Positions 17,556-27,504 are shown, numbered from the stretch's first letter. The stretch: DNA of 64,000 nucleotides from Nitrobacter sp. 62-23 (GCF_001897285.1 NZ_MKSM01000099.1:49078-113077), one strand, 5' to 3'. Translations and numbers: made by a program. The notes: a model not told the origin generated them from the letters alone.

Positions 17556-18257
17556 CGCTGGCCGCGGGCGGGTGTTACGGAATTCGATGTGCTTCCTTGC
17601 GTTCCCCACCTCGACGAGGCGCTTGACGAAGATGCCGGGCGTGTGGATGTGGTCGGGGTCGATCTCGCCTGCGGGCACGAGATGCTCGACTTCGGCGACG
17701 GTGATTTTCGCCGCGGTCGCCATCATCGGATTGAAATTTCGCGCGGTCTTGCGATAGACTAGATTGCCGGCGGTGTCGCCCTTCCAGGCGTGAATGATGG
17801 CGAGGTCGGCGAACAGCCCGCGCTCCATCAGATATGTCTCGCCGTCGAACTCTCTCACCTCCTTGCCTTCGGCGATCAGGGTGCCGACGCCGGTCCGGGT
17901 GTAGAACGCCGGGATGCCGGCGCCGCCGGCGCGGATGCGCTCGGCCAGCGTGCCCTGAGGATTGAATTCGAGTTCCAGCTCTCCCGCGAGATACTGCCGC
18001 GCGAACAGTTTGTTCTCACCGACATACGACGAGATCATCTTCCTGATCTGCCGGGTTTCAAGCAGCCGGCCCAGGCCGATGCCATCGACACCGGCATTGT
18101 TGGACACAACCGTGAGATTCCTGACGCCGGAGTCGCGGATCGCATCGGCCAGCGTCTCCGCGATGCCGCACAGGCCGAAGCCGCCGGACATGATCATCAT
18201 GCCGTCCCTGAGGATGCCGTCGAGGGCCGATCTGGCATCCGGGTAGACCTTGTTCAT
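17550..18257 (-). CDS. scoA: 3-oxoacid CoA-transferase, subunit A
   Basis: The ATG at 18257 gives MNKVYPDARSALDGILRDGM, the standard start of the family; the frame is open further upstream but that part is Arg-rich and not conserved. The 235-residue protein has the CoA-binding SGGFGLCGIAE segment, NNAGVDGIGLG, YVGENKLFARQYLAGELELE and the AGGAGIPAFYTRTGVGT loop. It pairs with the downstream subunit B to form the active transferase. Its last codons and stop lie inside a palindromic repeat, so the C terminus (RNTRPRPAA) may have been remodelled by the repeat's insertion. Confidence 0.9.
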   Translation of the reverse strand: MNKVYPDARSALDGILRDGMMIMSGGFGLCGIAETLADAIRDSGVRNLTVVSNNAGVDGIGLGRLLETRQIRKMISSYVGENKLFARQYLAGELELEFNPQGTLAERIRAGGAGIPAFYTRTGVGTLIAEGKEVREFDGETYLMERGLFADLAIIHAWKGDTAGNLVYRKTARNFNPMMATAAKITVAEVEHLVPAGEIDPDHIHTPGIFVKRLVEVGNARKHIEFRNTRPRPAA

Positions 18258-18493
18258 AGGCGCGACCTGAAGGAGGAAGGCGTCGCCTGCCGGGCGCCGC
18301 CGGACATGATGAAGGGCAAGTATCAGGCAAAACCGCTCCCGCCGCAACGGGATGCAAATGTCGGAATCGGACCGCCGGCAGCCTTGAAAGCGTCAAGAAA
18401 ACCAATCAAGTTGCGGCCCGGCCGAAGCGGTGCCCGACCGCTCGGCGAGCGTCAAACCAGCCCGGACATGTCATTGACGATGGCCCAAGGACA

Positions 18494-20437
18494 ATGGCCC
18501 AAGGAATGAAGCGCCTGGGAATATCGGTCGCGGCAATTCTGGCAGTTGCGCTGACGGCGCTAACCGGTGTGATCGCAATGTCGCGGCTGCTTGACCGCGA
18601 CGCCTTGCGCGATGCGGTGGAAACGCAGATCCGCGCCGTGACGGGCCTCGATATCGTTGCCGATGGACGCATCGACGTCTCGGTTTTCCCCGGCAGCTAT
18701 GTCTCGTTCCATGATGTCCGCATCAAGGGCAGCGACGCCGATGCTGCCGTTCTCAGCGTCGATGTGCTCACCGCAAATCTGCGGCTGCTTCCGCTCTTGA
18801 TGCAGAAATTCCAGATCACCGACGTCATGATGCTGCGTCCTCACATCCGCGTGACGCGCGCCGCCGACGGCCGCAGCAACTGGTCCCCGTTCGTGGAAAC
18901 GATCGCGCGAACCATGAAGCCCGGAGCGGACAGCCCGGTTTCGTTCTCGGAAATCCGGATCCAGGATGGCGAACTCAGCTATGAGGACACGGCCAACCGG
19001 ATCTCTGAAAACCTCGACGACATCGACCTGTCGCTGGCGTGGCCCTCCATCTCCCGCTCCTTCGCCGCGACCGGACAGTTCGATTGGCGCGGCGAACGCA
19101 TCGACGGCAGCATCAGCCTCAGCGATTTTCTCGCCGCGCTGTCCGGCGAGCGTTCCGGACTGAAAGTCAAGATCGCGAGCGCGCCACTGAAGTTCGCGTT
19201 CGATGGCGCGGTCGCAAATCCGGTCAGCCTCATGATGGAAGGCACGGTGACCGCCGACAGCACCTCGTTGCGCGGGGCCATGGGCTGGATCGGACAGCCC
19301 CCGCCCGGCAGCGGCGGGTTCGGCCGCTTCGCGCTCAAAGCACGCGCCAGCGTGATCGGCGCATCGATCGCCCTGACCAATGTCAACCTCGAGATCGACG
19401 GCAACGTCGCCGAAGGCGTGATGACCTACGCCAATAACGGGCGACAGACCCTGCAGGCGACACTGGCCGCCGGCGCGGTGGATTTCACGCCTTATATCCA
19501 GACCATTCGCCTGCTTGCCAACGGCGCCCGCGACTGGAACAGACAGTTGTTCGACCTGCATGCGCTGTCCGCCACCGACCTCGACATGCGGCTTTCGGCG
19601 GCGAAGGTCACCGTCGGCTCGACCAGGCTCGGCAAGACCGCGCTCGGCGCCAACCTTCGCAACGGAACGCTGGCGCTCAGCATCGGCGAAGCACAGATCT
19701 ATGACGGAATCGCCAAAGGCTCGTTCGGAATCTCGCAGGCCGACTCGGCCGCCGAGGTGAAGGCGCAGTTTCAGCTCACCGACGTCGATCTGCAAGCCTG
19801 CGCCAGCGATCTGTTCGGCACCGGCAAGCTCTCCGGACGCGGTAACCTGAATGTTTCCCTCGAGGCCAGGGGGTCGAGCCCGTTCGGGCTGGCGCAATCG
19901 CTCGGCGGGACAGCGAGCCTGACCGGGCATGACGGCGCCATCAACGGGTTCAACGTCGAACAGTTGCTGAAGCGGCTGGAGCGCAGGCCGCTTTCAGGCG
20001 GCGGAAATTTCCGCAACGGCAAGACGCCGTTCGACACGCTGAACATCGCCCTCAGTTTCAACGACGGCGTCGCGGTCGCGACCGACGTGCGCGTCGAGGG
20101 GCCGGCCGCGCGTCTCATCATCACCGGCACCGCCTCGGTGCCCGGGCGCGACTACGATCTCAAAGGCATCGCAAGCCTGACGCAGGCGACAAACGCCGAC
20201 AACTTCGACCTGCCGTTCGTGATCCAGGGACCATGGGACGATCCGCTGATCTTTCCTGATCCGGAAAGCCTGATCCGCCGGTCCAAGGCATCGGCGCCGC
20301 TGCTCGACGCGGTGAAGGATCGCAAGGCCCGCGACGCGGTTCACTCGGTGATCGAGCATCTGACCAACGATAAAGCAGTCCCCGAGGCGGCCGCTCCAGC
20401 CACCCCGGCGGAATCCGGTACGCCGCGCACGAACTGA
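18494..20437 (+). CDS. AsmA family protein
   Basis: This 647-residue protein has one N-terminal membrane anchor (about residues 8-30) and a long periplasmic, beta-rich region. Family features include the N-terminal LDRDALRDAVETQIRAVTGL followed by GRIDVSVFPGSYVSFHDV. The C-terminal half has SLGGTASLTGHDGAINGFN and TASVPGRDYDLKGIASL. AsmA-like proteins are linked to outer-membrane assembly and, in wider family members, to lipid transport across the periplasm. ATG 18494 has AAGGA 4-5 bases upstream; MKRLGISVA at 18506 is an alternative. It is divergent from the CoA-transferase genes and probably has its own promoter in the 236-base gap. Confidence 0.82.
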   Translation: MAQGMKRLGISVAAILAVALTALTGVIAMSRLLDRDALRDAVETQIRAVTGLDIVADGRIDVSVFPGSYVSFHDVRIKGSDADAAVLSVDVLTANLRLLPLLMQKFQITDVMMLRPHIRVTRAADGRSNWSPFVETIARTMKPGADSPVSFSEIRIQDGELSYEDTANRISENLDDIDLSLAWPSISRSFAATGQFDWRGERIDGSISLSDFLAALSGERSGLKVKIASAPLKFAFDGAVANPVSLMMEGTVTADSTSLRGAMGWIGQPPPGSGGFGRFALKARASVIGASIALTNVNLEIDGNVAEGVMTYANNGRQTLQATLAAGAVDFTPYIQTIRLLANGARDWNRQLFDLHALSATDLDMRLSAAKVTVGSTRLGKTALGANLRNGTLALSIGEAQIYDGIAKGSFGISQADSAAEVKAQFQLTDVDLQACASDLFGTGKLSGRGNLNVSLEARGSSPFGLAQSLGGTASLTGHDGAINGFNVEQLLKRLERRPLSGGGNFRNGKTPFDTLNIALSFNDGVAVATDVRVEGPAARLIITGTASVPGRDYDLKGIASLTQATNADNFDLPFVIQGPWDDPLIFPDPESLIRRSKASAPLLDAVKDRKARDAVHSVIEHLTNDKAVPEAAAPATPAESGTPRTN

Positions 20438-20512
20438 CAAGCGGTTTCTTCTCGCAAGCGATTCCCCCAAGCCCTTTTCCGCTTCTCATTCCAATTTGAT
20501 GCGAAATCGCTA

Positions 20513-20554
20513 AGCGTTTCAAGCGAACCGGTCCCCACTTCGCTCGAAAACGCT
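20513..20554. repeat. Dispersed repeat, copy B
   Basis: Left arm AGCGTTTCAAGCGAACCGG and right arm CCACTTCGCTCGAAAACGCT. The right arm is the inverse of the AGCGTTTTCGAGCGAAGTGG that opens copy C at 57728. It lies between the AsmA gene and the permease gene, whose 3' ends converge here. Confidence 0.65.
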
Positions 20555-20563
20555 ATGGCTCGC

Positions 20564-21367
20564 CTACAATGGCGCGGCGCTTTCGCCCTGCCGGCTCGAC
20601 AGTTTCGAGACCAGCGATGCCGCGATGATAACGAGCGTGATCGATCCGATGATCAAGGTGCAGATCGCGTTGATCTCCGGCTTCACGCCGAGGCGCACCT
20701 CCGAATAGATGCGGATCGGCAGCGTCGTCGAGCCGGGTCCCGTGGTGAAACTCGCGATCACGAGATCATCCATCGACAGCGTAAAGGCCAGCATCCAGCC
20801 AGCCATAACCGACGGCAGGATCAGGGGCAGCGTCACCTTGAGGAAAGCCCGCAGCGGATCGCAGCCGAGATCCATCGCGGCCTCCTCAAGGCTGCGATCA
20901 AGCGATCCGAGCCGCGACTGCACCACCACGGCGACGAAGCACATGGTCAGCGTGGTATGGGCGATCGTGACAGTCCAGAATCCGCGCTCCGCATTGACCG
21001 CAACGAACAGCAGCAGCAGGGACAACCCGGTGATCACTTCGGGCATCACCAGCGGCGCGTAGAGCATGCCGGAAAACAGCGTGCGGCCACGGAAGCTCTC
21101 GCCGCGGGTCAAGGCCACCGCCGCGAGCGTGCCGAGGATGGTGGCGGCCGTGGCCGAGACCGCCGCCACCCGCAGGCTCATCGCGGCCGCCGACAGCATC
21201 GCGGCATCGTTGAACAGTTCAACGTACCAGCGCAGCGACCAGCCGCCCCATACCGTCACCAGACGCGACGCATTGAACGAATAGATCACGAGAACGACGA
21301 TCGGCACGTACAAAAACGCCAGCCCGAGCGCGAGCGCGGTAATGTTGAAACGGGACAGTTGTTTCAT
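20564..21367 (-). CDS. Polyamine-type ABC transporter permease (PotC/PotI)
   Basis: The start at 21367 (MKQLSRFNITALALGLAFLY) gives a 267-residue protein with six hydrophobic segments. The cytoplasmic EAA loop that docks the ATPase is clear: EEAAMDLGCDPLRAFLKVTL. It also has the family sequence SFTTGPGSTTLPIRIYSEVR. It is the third gene of a minus-strand unit with an ATPase and a first permease, but about 275 bases of repeat-like DNA separate it from the first permease. Spermidine/putrescine is the family's usual substrate; the actual substrate is inferred. Confidence 0.88.
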   Translation of the reverse strand: MKQLSRFNITALALGLAFLYVPIVVLVIYSFNASRLVTVWGGWSLRWYVELFNDAAMLSAAAMSLRVAAVSATAATILGTLAAVALTRGESFRGRTLFSGMLYAPLVMPEVITGLSLLLLFVAVNAERGFWTVTIAHTTLTMCFVAVVVQSRLGSLDRSLEEAAMDLGCDPLRAFLKVTLPLILPSVMAGWMLAFTLSMDDLVIASFTTGPGSTTLPIRIYSEVRLGVKPEINAICTLIIGSITLVIIAASLVSKLSSRQGESAAPL

Positions 21368-21399
21368 TTTACGCACGACCCCCGCCGCACGCAGATCCA

Positions 21400-21640
21400 G
21401 TTCGTGCTCCCATGGAGAGCGGATTGGGGTGAGGGATATGGCTTTTTTGCGCGGAGCCAAGCCTCCTCGCGAGCGCCGGAGCCCACCATCGGGCGGAGCT
21501 TTGCCTCAATCCCTTGAGCGCGACCTTTCCGCGGCGAAGAGAGATCGGGAACGGGAATAGCCATCGGCTGAGCGTTTGCGGCTTGCCCTCCTCCCTGACC
21601 CTTCTCCACAAGGGGGATGGAAACAAGCTCTGGACCGCCA
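21400..21640. repeat. Repeat-like intergenic DNA between permease genes
   Basis: It holds GCGCGACCTTTCCGCGG followed by a GAAGAGAGATCGGGAA-like stretch near 21519-21556. This closely matches a segment near 37976-38007 in the transhydrogenase operon, so the two belong to one dispersed repeat family. It is open on the minus strand, but the translation is Arg/Pro/Gly-rich and not protein-like. Confidence 0.55.
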
Positions 21641-22555
21641 TCACCGCCTCCCCTCAAGCTGGCGGCGCTGCATTCGCTCGTAAACGAGAAGCGGCGCCAG
21701 CAGCAGCACCAGCAGCACGACGGCGAGCGCCGACGCCACCGGCCAGTCGCGGTTGGTGAAGAATTCGAGCCACACCGTTTGCCCGATCATCGGCGAATTC
21801 GATCCGGCCAGCAGATCCGGAATCACGAACTCCCCGACGATCGGGATGAAGCATAGCAGCGCGCCCGCGCCGACGCCCGGCAGCGATAGGGGAAACGTCA
21901 CCAGCCAGAATGTCGTCAGCCGCGAACCGCCGAGATCGGCGGAGGCTTCGAGCAGCGCGGGATCGATCTTGGCCAGCGTCGCATAGAGCGGCAGGATCAT
22001 GAACGGCAGATAGGAATAAACGATTCCGATATACATCGCGGTGTCGGTGGACAACCACACGATCGGGGCGGATACGACATGCAACGCCAGCAGCGTCTTG
22101 TTGAGAATGCCGTCATGCTGGAGAATGTTGATCCAGGCATAGACACGGATCAGGAACGATGTCCAGAACGGCACGATCACCAGGATCATCGCGATCGGTT
22201 GCCACCGCGCCGGCAGTCGCGACATGCCGTAGGCGACGGGATAGCCGACCGCGAGCAGGATCGCCGTCGATATTAGCGCGACCGCAACACTGCGCAGATA
22301 GGACATCACGTAGAGATGATCCGAGGCGAGCAGCCTGAAATTCTCCAGCGACAGCGCCGCGAAAGCGGCCTTGAGCGCAGCCATGCCCTGCGCCGGATCG
22401 AACACCGGCAGATAGGGTGGCTGCGCAATGACGGTTTGCGACAGGCTGATCTTGAGCACGAAGCCGAACGGCAGCAGGAAGAACAGCAGCATCCACAGAA
22501 ACGGCGCGATCGCGGCCTTGCGGGCAGGCGCTGTGAAGAGATGCCGCCCGCTCAT
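21641..22555 (-). CDS. Polyamine-type ABC transporter permease (PotB/PotH)
   Basis: The ATG at 22555 overlaps the stop of the upstream ATPase gene by four bases (ATGA), implying translational coupling. The 304-residue protein has six or so hydrophobic segments and an EAA-type loop EASADLGGSRLTTFWLVTFP. It also has the sequence MILVIVPFWTSFLIRVYAWI, characteristic of the PotB/PotH group. The large first periplasmic loop (about residues 45-85) is typical. It forms the membrane channel with the second permease downstream. Confidence 0.9.
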   Translation of the reverse strand: MSGRHLFTAPARKAAIAPFLWMLLFFLLPFGFVLKISLSQTVIAQPPYLPVFDPAQGMAALKAAFAALSLENFRLLASDHLYVMSYLRSVAVALISTAILLAVGYPVAYGMSRLPARWQPIAMILVIVPFWTSFLIRVYAWINILQHDGILNKTLLALHVVSAPIVWLSTDTAMYIGIVYSYLPFMILPLYATLAKIDPALLEASADLGGSRLTTFWLVTFPLSLPGVGAGALLCFIPIVGEFVIPDLLAGSNSPMIGQTVWLEFFTNRDWPVASALAVVLLVLLLAPLLVYERMQRRQLEGRR

Positions 22556-23700
22556 CTGTCGAGCACCACGCAATCGCCGGGGTCGAACCACGCCACCACG
22601 CGCTGCGTGGTATCGAACGCATCGAGATCGAGCCGCGCGGTGTTGGCGACCGACGCGCGCAGCAGCGCGCCGCTGTCGAGCCTGACCTGATAGCGCGTCT
22701 GCCCGCCGAGATAGCTGATGCCAACGACGACTCCTGTCAGTCGGTTGATCTCCGCCGCGTCACCACCATCAGGCGCAGACCCGTGAGCCGACAGGCGAAC
22801 CTTCTCGGGGCGGATCGCAACGCAGACCTGATCAGTCGTCAACGCCTGCAAGGGTGCCGCGGCGGTCACGCGTCCGGCATCCGGCGTCGCGATCGTGACG
22901 CGCCCCGCATCGCGCGATTCGACCCTGCCATCGATGATGTTGACGCCGCCGACGAACTCGGCAACCCAGCGCGAATTCGGCGTCTCATAGAGTTGCCGCG
23001 GCGTCGCCACCTGCACCAGATGTCCGGCGTTCATCACCCCGATGCGATCCGCCATCATCATCGCCTCCTCCTGATCGTGAGTGACGACGATGAAGGTCAT
23101 GCCGAGCTGGCGCTGCAACCGCATCAGCTCGGCTTGCGTGTTCTCGCGCAGCTTCTTGTCGAGCGCGGCAAGCGGCTCATCGAGCAGCAGCAGCCGCGGA
23201 CGCCGCGCCAGCGCGCGCGCCAGCGCCACGCGCTGCCGCTGGCCGCCCGAAAGCTGGTCAGGTTTCCGCGTTTCCATGTCCTCAAGCTTCAGCAGCGCGA
23301 CCATGTCCGCGACGCGCGCCTCGATCTCCGCGCGCGGCAGGCCCGCTCGTTTCAGCCCGAACGCGATATTGTCCTGCACGCTGAGATGGGGAAACAGCGC
23401 ATAGTTCTGGAACATCATGTTGACGGGACGCTGGTGCGGCGGAACGCCGGCGATATCCTGGCCGTCGAGAAGGATCCGGCCAGCATCCGGCGTTTCGAAT
23501 CCCGCCAGCATCCGCAACAGCGTGGTCTTGCCGCAGCCGCTCGGCCCCAGCAGCGCGAAAAACTCTCCGGCCTTGATGTCGAGCACCAGGCGGTCGACCG
23601 CGGTAAATCGGCCGAAGCACTTGACGAGCGCATCGAGCTGCAACAGCGGGATGCCAGCCGCTGCGGCCGTATCGGAGGCTTGTCTCGCGTCGTCGCTCAT
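22552..23700 (-). CDS. potA: Polyamine-type ABC transporter ATP-binding protein (PotA/PotG)
   Basis: The ATG at 23700 (MSDDARQASDTAAAAGIPLL) has a GGGGTGGA stretch just upstream; longer frames are Arg-rich and unlikely. The 382-residue protein has all ATPase motifs: Walker A GPSGCGKTT, Q-loop MMFQNYALFPH, signature LSGGQRQRVALARAL, Walker B LLLLDEPLAALD and H-loop VVTHDQEEAM. A TOBE-type C-terminal domain follows (about residues 255-382). It powers the two downstream permeases. No periplasmic binding protein gene (PotD/PotF) lies on either side, where the usual operon would have one. Confidence 0.92.
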   Translation of the reverse strand: MSDDARQASDTAAAAGIPLLQLDALVKCFGRFTAVDRLVLDIKAGEFFALLGPSGCGKTTLLRMLAGFETPDAGRILLDGQDIAGVPPHQRPVNMMFQNYALFPHLSVQDNIAFGLKRAGLPRAEIEARVADMVALLKLEDMETRKPDQLSGGQRQRVALARALARRPRLLLLDEPLAALDKKLRENTQAELMRLQRQLGMTFIVVTHDQEEAMMMADRIGVMNAGHLVQVATPRQLYETPNSRWVAEFVGGVNIIDGRVESRDAGRVTIATPDAGRVTAAAPLQALTTDQVCVAIRPEKVRLSAHGSAPDGGDAAEINRLTGVVVGISYLGGQTRYQVRLDSGALLRASVANTARLDLDAFDTTQRVVAWFDPGDCVVLDR

Positions 23701-23927
23701 TCCACCCCGTGTCGTTTCGCGATGAAGCATCGCATCCATTTCAGCGAGTCTCCTTGCGAGGTCCAAACGATCATCGCAATACACGTTGCCGGCGATTTTT
23801 TGGATGCGGCATTCGCGCCCGCGGATTGCGCTCAAACGGGCGGCAAATGTCAAATCGCCACGCCGATCACGAGCCGGTCGCGAAGGAACCGGACGCCGCG
23901 GCGCGGTGACCTCGCGATGATCAGCCG

Positions 23928-25901
23928 TCAGCTGGCCTTGCGGCAGGTGGCTTCGCGAATGTGGCAAGGACGCCCGACCAGCGTGGCGTATTGCGCGATC
24001 GGCTCCGGCCTGCCGATGAAATAGCCCTGGACCGCATCGCAGCCTTCGTCGGCCAGAAAGCCCAGTTGTTCAGGCGTCTCGACGCCCTCCGCAAGGATCG
24101 ACACGTCGAGGCCGTGGCCAAGGCCGATCACCGCCCGGACGATCGCAGCGGACTGCGGATTGCATCCGAGATACATGACAAACGCCCGGTCGATCTTGAT
24201 CTTGTCGAACGGAAACGCCTGGAAATAGCTCAGCGAGGAATAGCCGCTGCCGAAATCGTCCATCGAGATGCGAACGCCCAACGCTTTCAGCCGCCGCAAC
24301 AGCGCCAGGCTGCGCTCGAAGTCCTCGATGAGCACGCCTTCGGTGATCTCCAATTCCAGCCGGCTCGGCTCGAGACCGGTTTCCTGCAGGATCGAATGCA
24401 CGAGGCCGACCAGGTCGCCATGGACGAACTGCACCGGCGACAGGTTGACCGAGATCTGCTTCGGGTTCGGCCAGGACGCCGCCTCGCGGCATGCCTCGCG
24501 CAGAACCCACTCGCCCATGGCCACGATCAAACCACTTTCCTCGGCGAGCGGAATGAAATCGTTGGGCAAAACCAGGCCGCGGGTCGGATGTGTCCATCGC
24601 GCCAGCGCCTCGAAGCCGGTCACATCGCCGTCGTCGAGTTTGTGGCCCGTGCGTGCCTGCGGCTGGTAGTGCAGCGACAGTTCGCCGTTCCGGATGGCGC
24701 TCGACAGATCCTGATGCAGCGCGCGGCGATCCCGGATCTGACGATCCATGTCGGGGTCGAAAATGCTGATCGATCCGCGCGACCTCTTCTTGGCGCGGAA
24801 CAGCGCGGCGGCGGAATTGGAGAGCAGCGAGGCCGGGTCGATGCCATCGCGCGGAAACAGCGCGATGCCGCTGCTCAGCCCGACGCGGACCGATCTGCCG
24901 TCGATCAGAAATTCCGGCGTCATCGCCTCGACGAGCTTTTCGGCCAGCGCCTTGCCCGCGGCGGGTTGCTCGCCATCGATGATCACGCCGAACTCGTCGC
25001 CGCTAAGCCTCGCGATGAGGCCGCCGTGGGCCGCGTTCTGAATGCGATGGGCCACCTCGATCAGCAGCTTGTCGCCGACCGCGTGACCGAACACGTCGTT
25101 GATCTCCTTGAGGCCGTCGAGATCGACCGACAGCACCGCGAACTTGTCGTTCGCTCCCTGGCACGACTCGATCATCTGCGACAGTGCTTTCAGGAACGCG
25201 GTGCGGTTCGGCAGGTCGGTCAGCCCGTCATGATAGGCCATGTGCACCATGCGCGACTCGGTCTGGCAGCGATCGGTCACATCTTCATGCATCTTGATCA
25301 GATATTGCGGTTCGCCGTCATCAGCCGCCACAGGGATGCGGCGCGTCAGGAACAGCCGCAGGCCCTCGCTGGTGCTGATCGGATGCTGGGTCAGGAAGCC
25401 GCCATCCCGAACCGCCGCTTCGTCGCGGGCAAGGATCAGCTTCGCGTCGCGCGGATCGAAGATATCCGACGCGGTCAGCCCGATGACATCCTCGCGACGC
25501 CGATTGAGAAGCGCCTCGGCGGGCCGATTGGCGAGCAGGTAATGACCGTCGCTGGCGCGCTGGACGACCAGCGGCACCGGAATATTGTCCACGACGGTTT
25601 CGAGGAACTTCCTTGTGTTTTCCAATTCGCGCGACAGCGACTTGCGTTCGAGTGCATCCGTGCGCAGGCGCGAGCGCAGCCTCGACGCGCGGATAGCTGC
25701 CGCCGCCAGACAGCAAAAGGCGATAAAGCCACCCACAAGCGTTTGACGGACCATGCCGCCATTGGTCCCGTTGCCGATGCCCTCGGATGAAACAATGGCC
25801 GCGGCCAACACGTCCGCAGACGTCGCGGCAACCGCCGTGTATATAAGCGCCGTCGCCGCAACGACGTTGCAGCCGCCCGCCTGCCAACCCTTGCCCGTCA
25901 T
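23928..25901 (-). CDS. Membrane GGDEF-EAL protein with PAS domain (c-di-GMP turnover)
   Basis: This 657-residue protein starts MTGKGWQAGGCNVVAATALI at 25901, with two N-terminal hydrophobic segments. A PAS domain follows (about residues 95-200, with FLETVVDNIPVPLVVQRASD). A GGDEF domain (about 210-375) has SGDEF at the active loop instead of GGDEF. The EAL domain (about 390-640) carries EALARW, NLSPVQF, ELEITEG, MDDFGSGYSSLSYF and AEGVET, so the phosphodiesterase residues look complete. The protein probably degrades c-di-GMP; cyclase activity is possible because SGDEF can be active in some relatives. It reads as a single-gene unit. Confidence 0.88.
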   Translation of the reverse strand: MTGKGWQAGGCNVVAATALIYTAVAATSADVLAAAIVSSEGIGNGTNGGMVRQTLVGGFIAFCCLAAAAIRASRLRSRLRTDALERKSLSRELENTRKFLETVVDNIPVPLVVQRASDGHYLLANRPAEALLNRRREDVIGLTASDIFDPRDAKLILARDEAAVRDGGFLTQHPISTSEGLRLFLTRRIPVAADDGEPQYLIKMHEDVTDRCQTESRMVHMAYHDGLTDLPNRTAFLKALSQMIESCQGANDKFAVLSVDLDGLKEINDVFGHAVGDKLLIEVAHRIQNAAHGGLIARLSGDEFGVIIDGEQPAAGKALAEKLVEAMTPEFLIDGRSVRVGLSSGIALFPRDGIDPASLLSNSAAALFRAKKRSRGSISIFDPDMDRQIRDRRALHQDLSSAIRNGELSLHYQPQARTGHKLDDGDVTGFEALARWTHPTRGLVLPNDFIPLAEESGLIVAMGEWVLREACREAASWPNPKQISVNLSPVQFVHGDLVGLVHSILQETGLEPSRLELEITEGVLIEDFERSLALLRRLKALGVRISMDDFGSGYSSLSYFQAFPFDKIKIDRAFVMYLGCNPQSAAIVRAVIGLGHGLDVSILAEGVETPEQLGFLADEGCDAVQGYFIGRPEPIAQYATLVGRPCHIREATCRKAS

Positions 25902-26093
25902 CGCGCCCCCGGGGACCTGCCAGCCGAGTGTCTGGCCCAACGGGTTTGAATCAGGTAAATACTTACCCCCGCGATCGAAAAATGCGCACTGGATTGCACA
26001 ATTGGTCTCTCATGCTTAATGCCCTGCTAACGGGCGACTTGCGCCTCTACAGGTCCCTCAAGCGCACTTCGGATTTGGGACACCAGGCCGCGA

Positions 26094-27197
26094 ATGGACA
26101 AGGTTGAGTGCGTCATCATCGGAGCCGGCGTGATCGGACTTGCGATCGCGCGCCGGCTCGCGCGATCGGGCCGTGAAGTCGTCGTTCTCGAGGCGGCGGA
26201 AGCGATCGGCACGGTAACATCGTCGCGCAGCAGCGAAGTGATCCACGCCGGCATCTACTATTCCGCCGGCAGCCTGATGGCGCGGACCTGCGTCAGCGGC
26301 CGGCGCGCGCTTTACGACTACTGCCGCGAATACGGCATTCCGCACAGCAATTGCGGCAAGCTGATCGTCGCAACGAGCGAGCAGGAGGCCGGCCGGTTGC
26401 AGTCCATCAGGGCGCGCGCCGAGGCCAATGGCGTCGAAGGCATGCAATCGCTAAGCGGCACTGAGGCTCGCGCGCTTGAGCCGGCGCTTCAATGCGTCGC
26501 CGCGCTGCTGTCTCCCTCGACAGGGATAATCGACAGCCACGCCTACATGCTGGCGTTGCGAGGCGATGCCGAGCGTGACGGTGCAGTGTTCGCTTTTCTG
26601 ACGCCGCTGTTGCGCGCAAGGGCGACGCCACAAGGACTGGAAATCGAAACCGGCGGCGACATGCCGATGACGCTTGCTTGCGATCTCATGATCAATGCCG
26701 CCGGCCTTGGCGCGCCGGCCGTGGCGCGCAGCATCGAAGGCATGCCGGTGGATCGCATTCCGCAGGCTTACCTCGCCAAGGGCAACTATTTCAGTTGCAG
26801 CGCGCGCGCGCCGTTTTCGCGCTTGATCTATCCGGTGCCGGAGCCCGGTGGCCTCGGCGTGCATCTGACGCTCGACCTCGCGGGGCAGGCGCGTTTCGGT
26901 CCCGACGTGGAATGGATCGACAGCCCGGACTATGCCGTCGACCCGGTGCGGGCGGAGCGGTTTTATCCAGCGATCCGGCGCTACTGGCCGGACCTGCCGG
27001 ACCATGCCCTGCTCCCGGCCTATTCCGGAATCCGGCCGAAGATCGTTCCGCCGGCGGTCGCCGTGCAGGACTTCGCCATCCAGGGACAAACCGAGCACGG
27101 CGTGGCCGGGCTGATCAACCTGTTCGGAATCGAATCGCCCGGCCTCACGGCATCGCTTGCGATCGCGGACCACATCGCCGCGCTGGCGGAGATGTAG
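26094..27197 (+). CDS. FAD-dependent oxidoreductase, L-2-hydroxyglutarate oxidase-like
   Basis: This 367-residue soluble protein of the DAO/LhgO group starts with the FAD-binding fold ([20 protein letters not shown]) and an early [14 protein letters not shown] segment, typical of L-2-hydroxyglutarate dehydrogenase/oxidase relatives. It continues with [37 protein letters not shown] and [20 protein letters not shown]. It ends with the second FAD contact [20 protein letters not shown]. The likely reaction is FAD-linked oxidation of L-2-hydroxyglutarate or a similar 2-hydroxyacid; the substrate is inferred from family resemblance. It is not in an evident operon. Confidence 0.85.
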   Translation: MDKVECVIIGAGVIGLAIARRLARSGREVVVLEAAEAIGTVTSSRSSEVIHAGIYYSAGSLMARTCVSGRRALYDYCREYGIPHSNCGKLIVATSEQEAGRLQSIRARAEANGVEGMQSLSGTEARALEPALQCVAALLSPSTGIIDSHAYMLALRGDAERDGAVFAFLTPLLRARATPQGLEIETGGDMPMTLACDLMINAAGLGAPAVARSIEGMPVDRIPQAYLAKGNYFSCSARAPFSRLIYPVPEPGGLGVHLTLDLAGQARFGPDVEWIDSPDYAVDPVRAERFYPAIRRYWPDLPDHALLPAYSGIRPKIVPPAVAVQDFAIQGQTEHGVAGLINLFGIESPGLTASLAIADHIAALAEM

Positions 27198-27318
27198 ACC
27201 GACCAAACCAGGACAAGCAAAACCAGGACCGGCAAAACCAGCCCTACGCCGATCCCCGCACCACTGGCGATCAATCGGCGACGCAAAGGCCGCGGATCCC
27301 TCGAAGACCGGAAGGATT

Positions 27319-27504
27319 TTAGTGGAGGGTCTCGACCGTGGAGAGTTTCAGTCTTTCGATCTCGTCCTTGAGCATCAGTTTCCGGCGCTTCAATTCGGCA
27401 ATCCTCAGGTCGTCTGTGGAAAGATGCCTGAGAGCATCGTGCAATTCGCCTTCCAGGATACGATGTTTCCGTTCCAGTTCAGCGAGATGCGCCTGAATTG
27501 CCAT
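27319..27504 (-). CDS. YdcH/DUF465 family protein
   Basis: The 61-residue protein starts at the ATG at 27504, preceded by GAGGAGG 6 bases upstream. It is a highly charged helical hairpin: AIQAHLAELERKHRILEGEL, then a short loop, then IAELKRRKLMLKDEIERLK. The hydrophobic heptads and the K(R/K)(R/K)KLxLKDEI ending are typical of DUF465/YdcH. Function of the family is unknown. A related gene lies divergently at 27850. Confidence 0.85.
   Translation of the reverse strand: MAIQAHLAELERKHRILEGELHDALRHLSTDDLRIAELKRRKLMLKDEIERLKLSTVETLH

Noticed and set aside
20555-21517. A plus-strand frame over the Pot permease
   Set aside because: Begins in a repeat, is Arg/His/Gln-rich, and runs antisense to a permease with a clear EAA motif.
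23961-25790. A 609-codon plus-strand frame over the GGDEF-EAL gene
   Set aside because: No recognisable domain, Arg/Gln/His-rich, and the opposite strand holds all motifs of a c-di-GMP enzyme.
27195-27245. Short direct repeat AAACCAGGAC..GCA (about 2.5 copies) after the FAD oxidoreductase
   Set aside because: Too short and irregular to assign; probably slippage in non-coding DNA.
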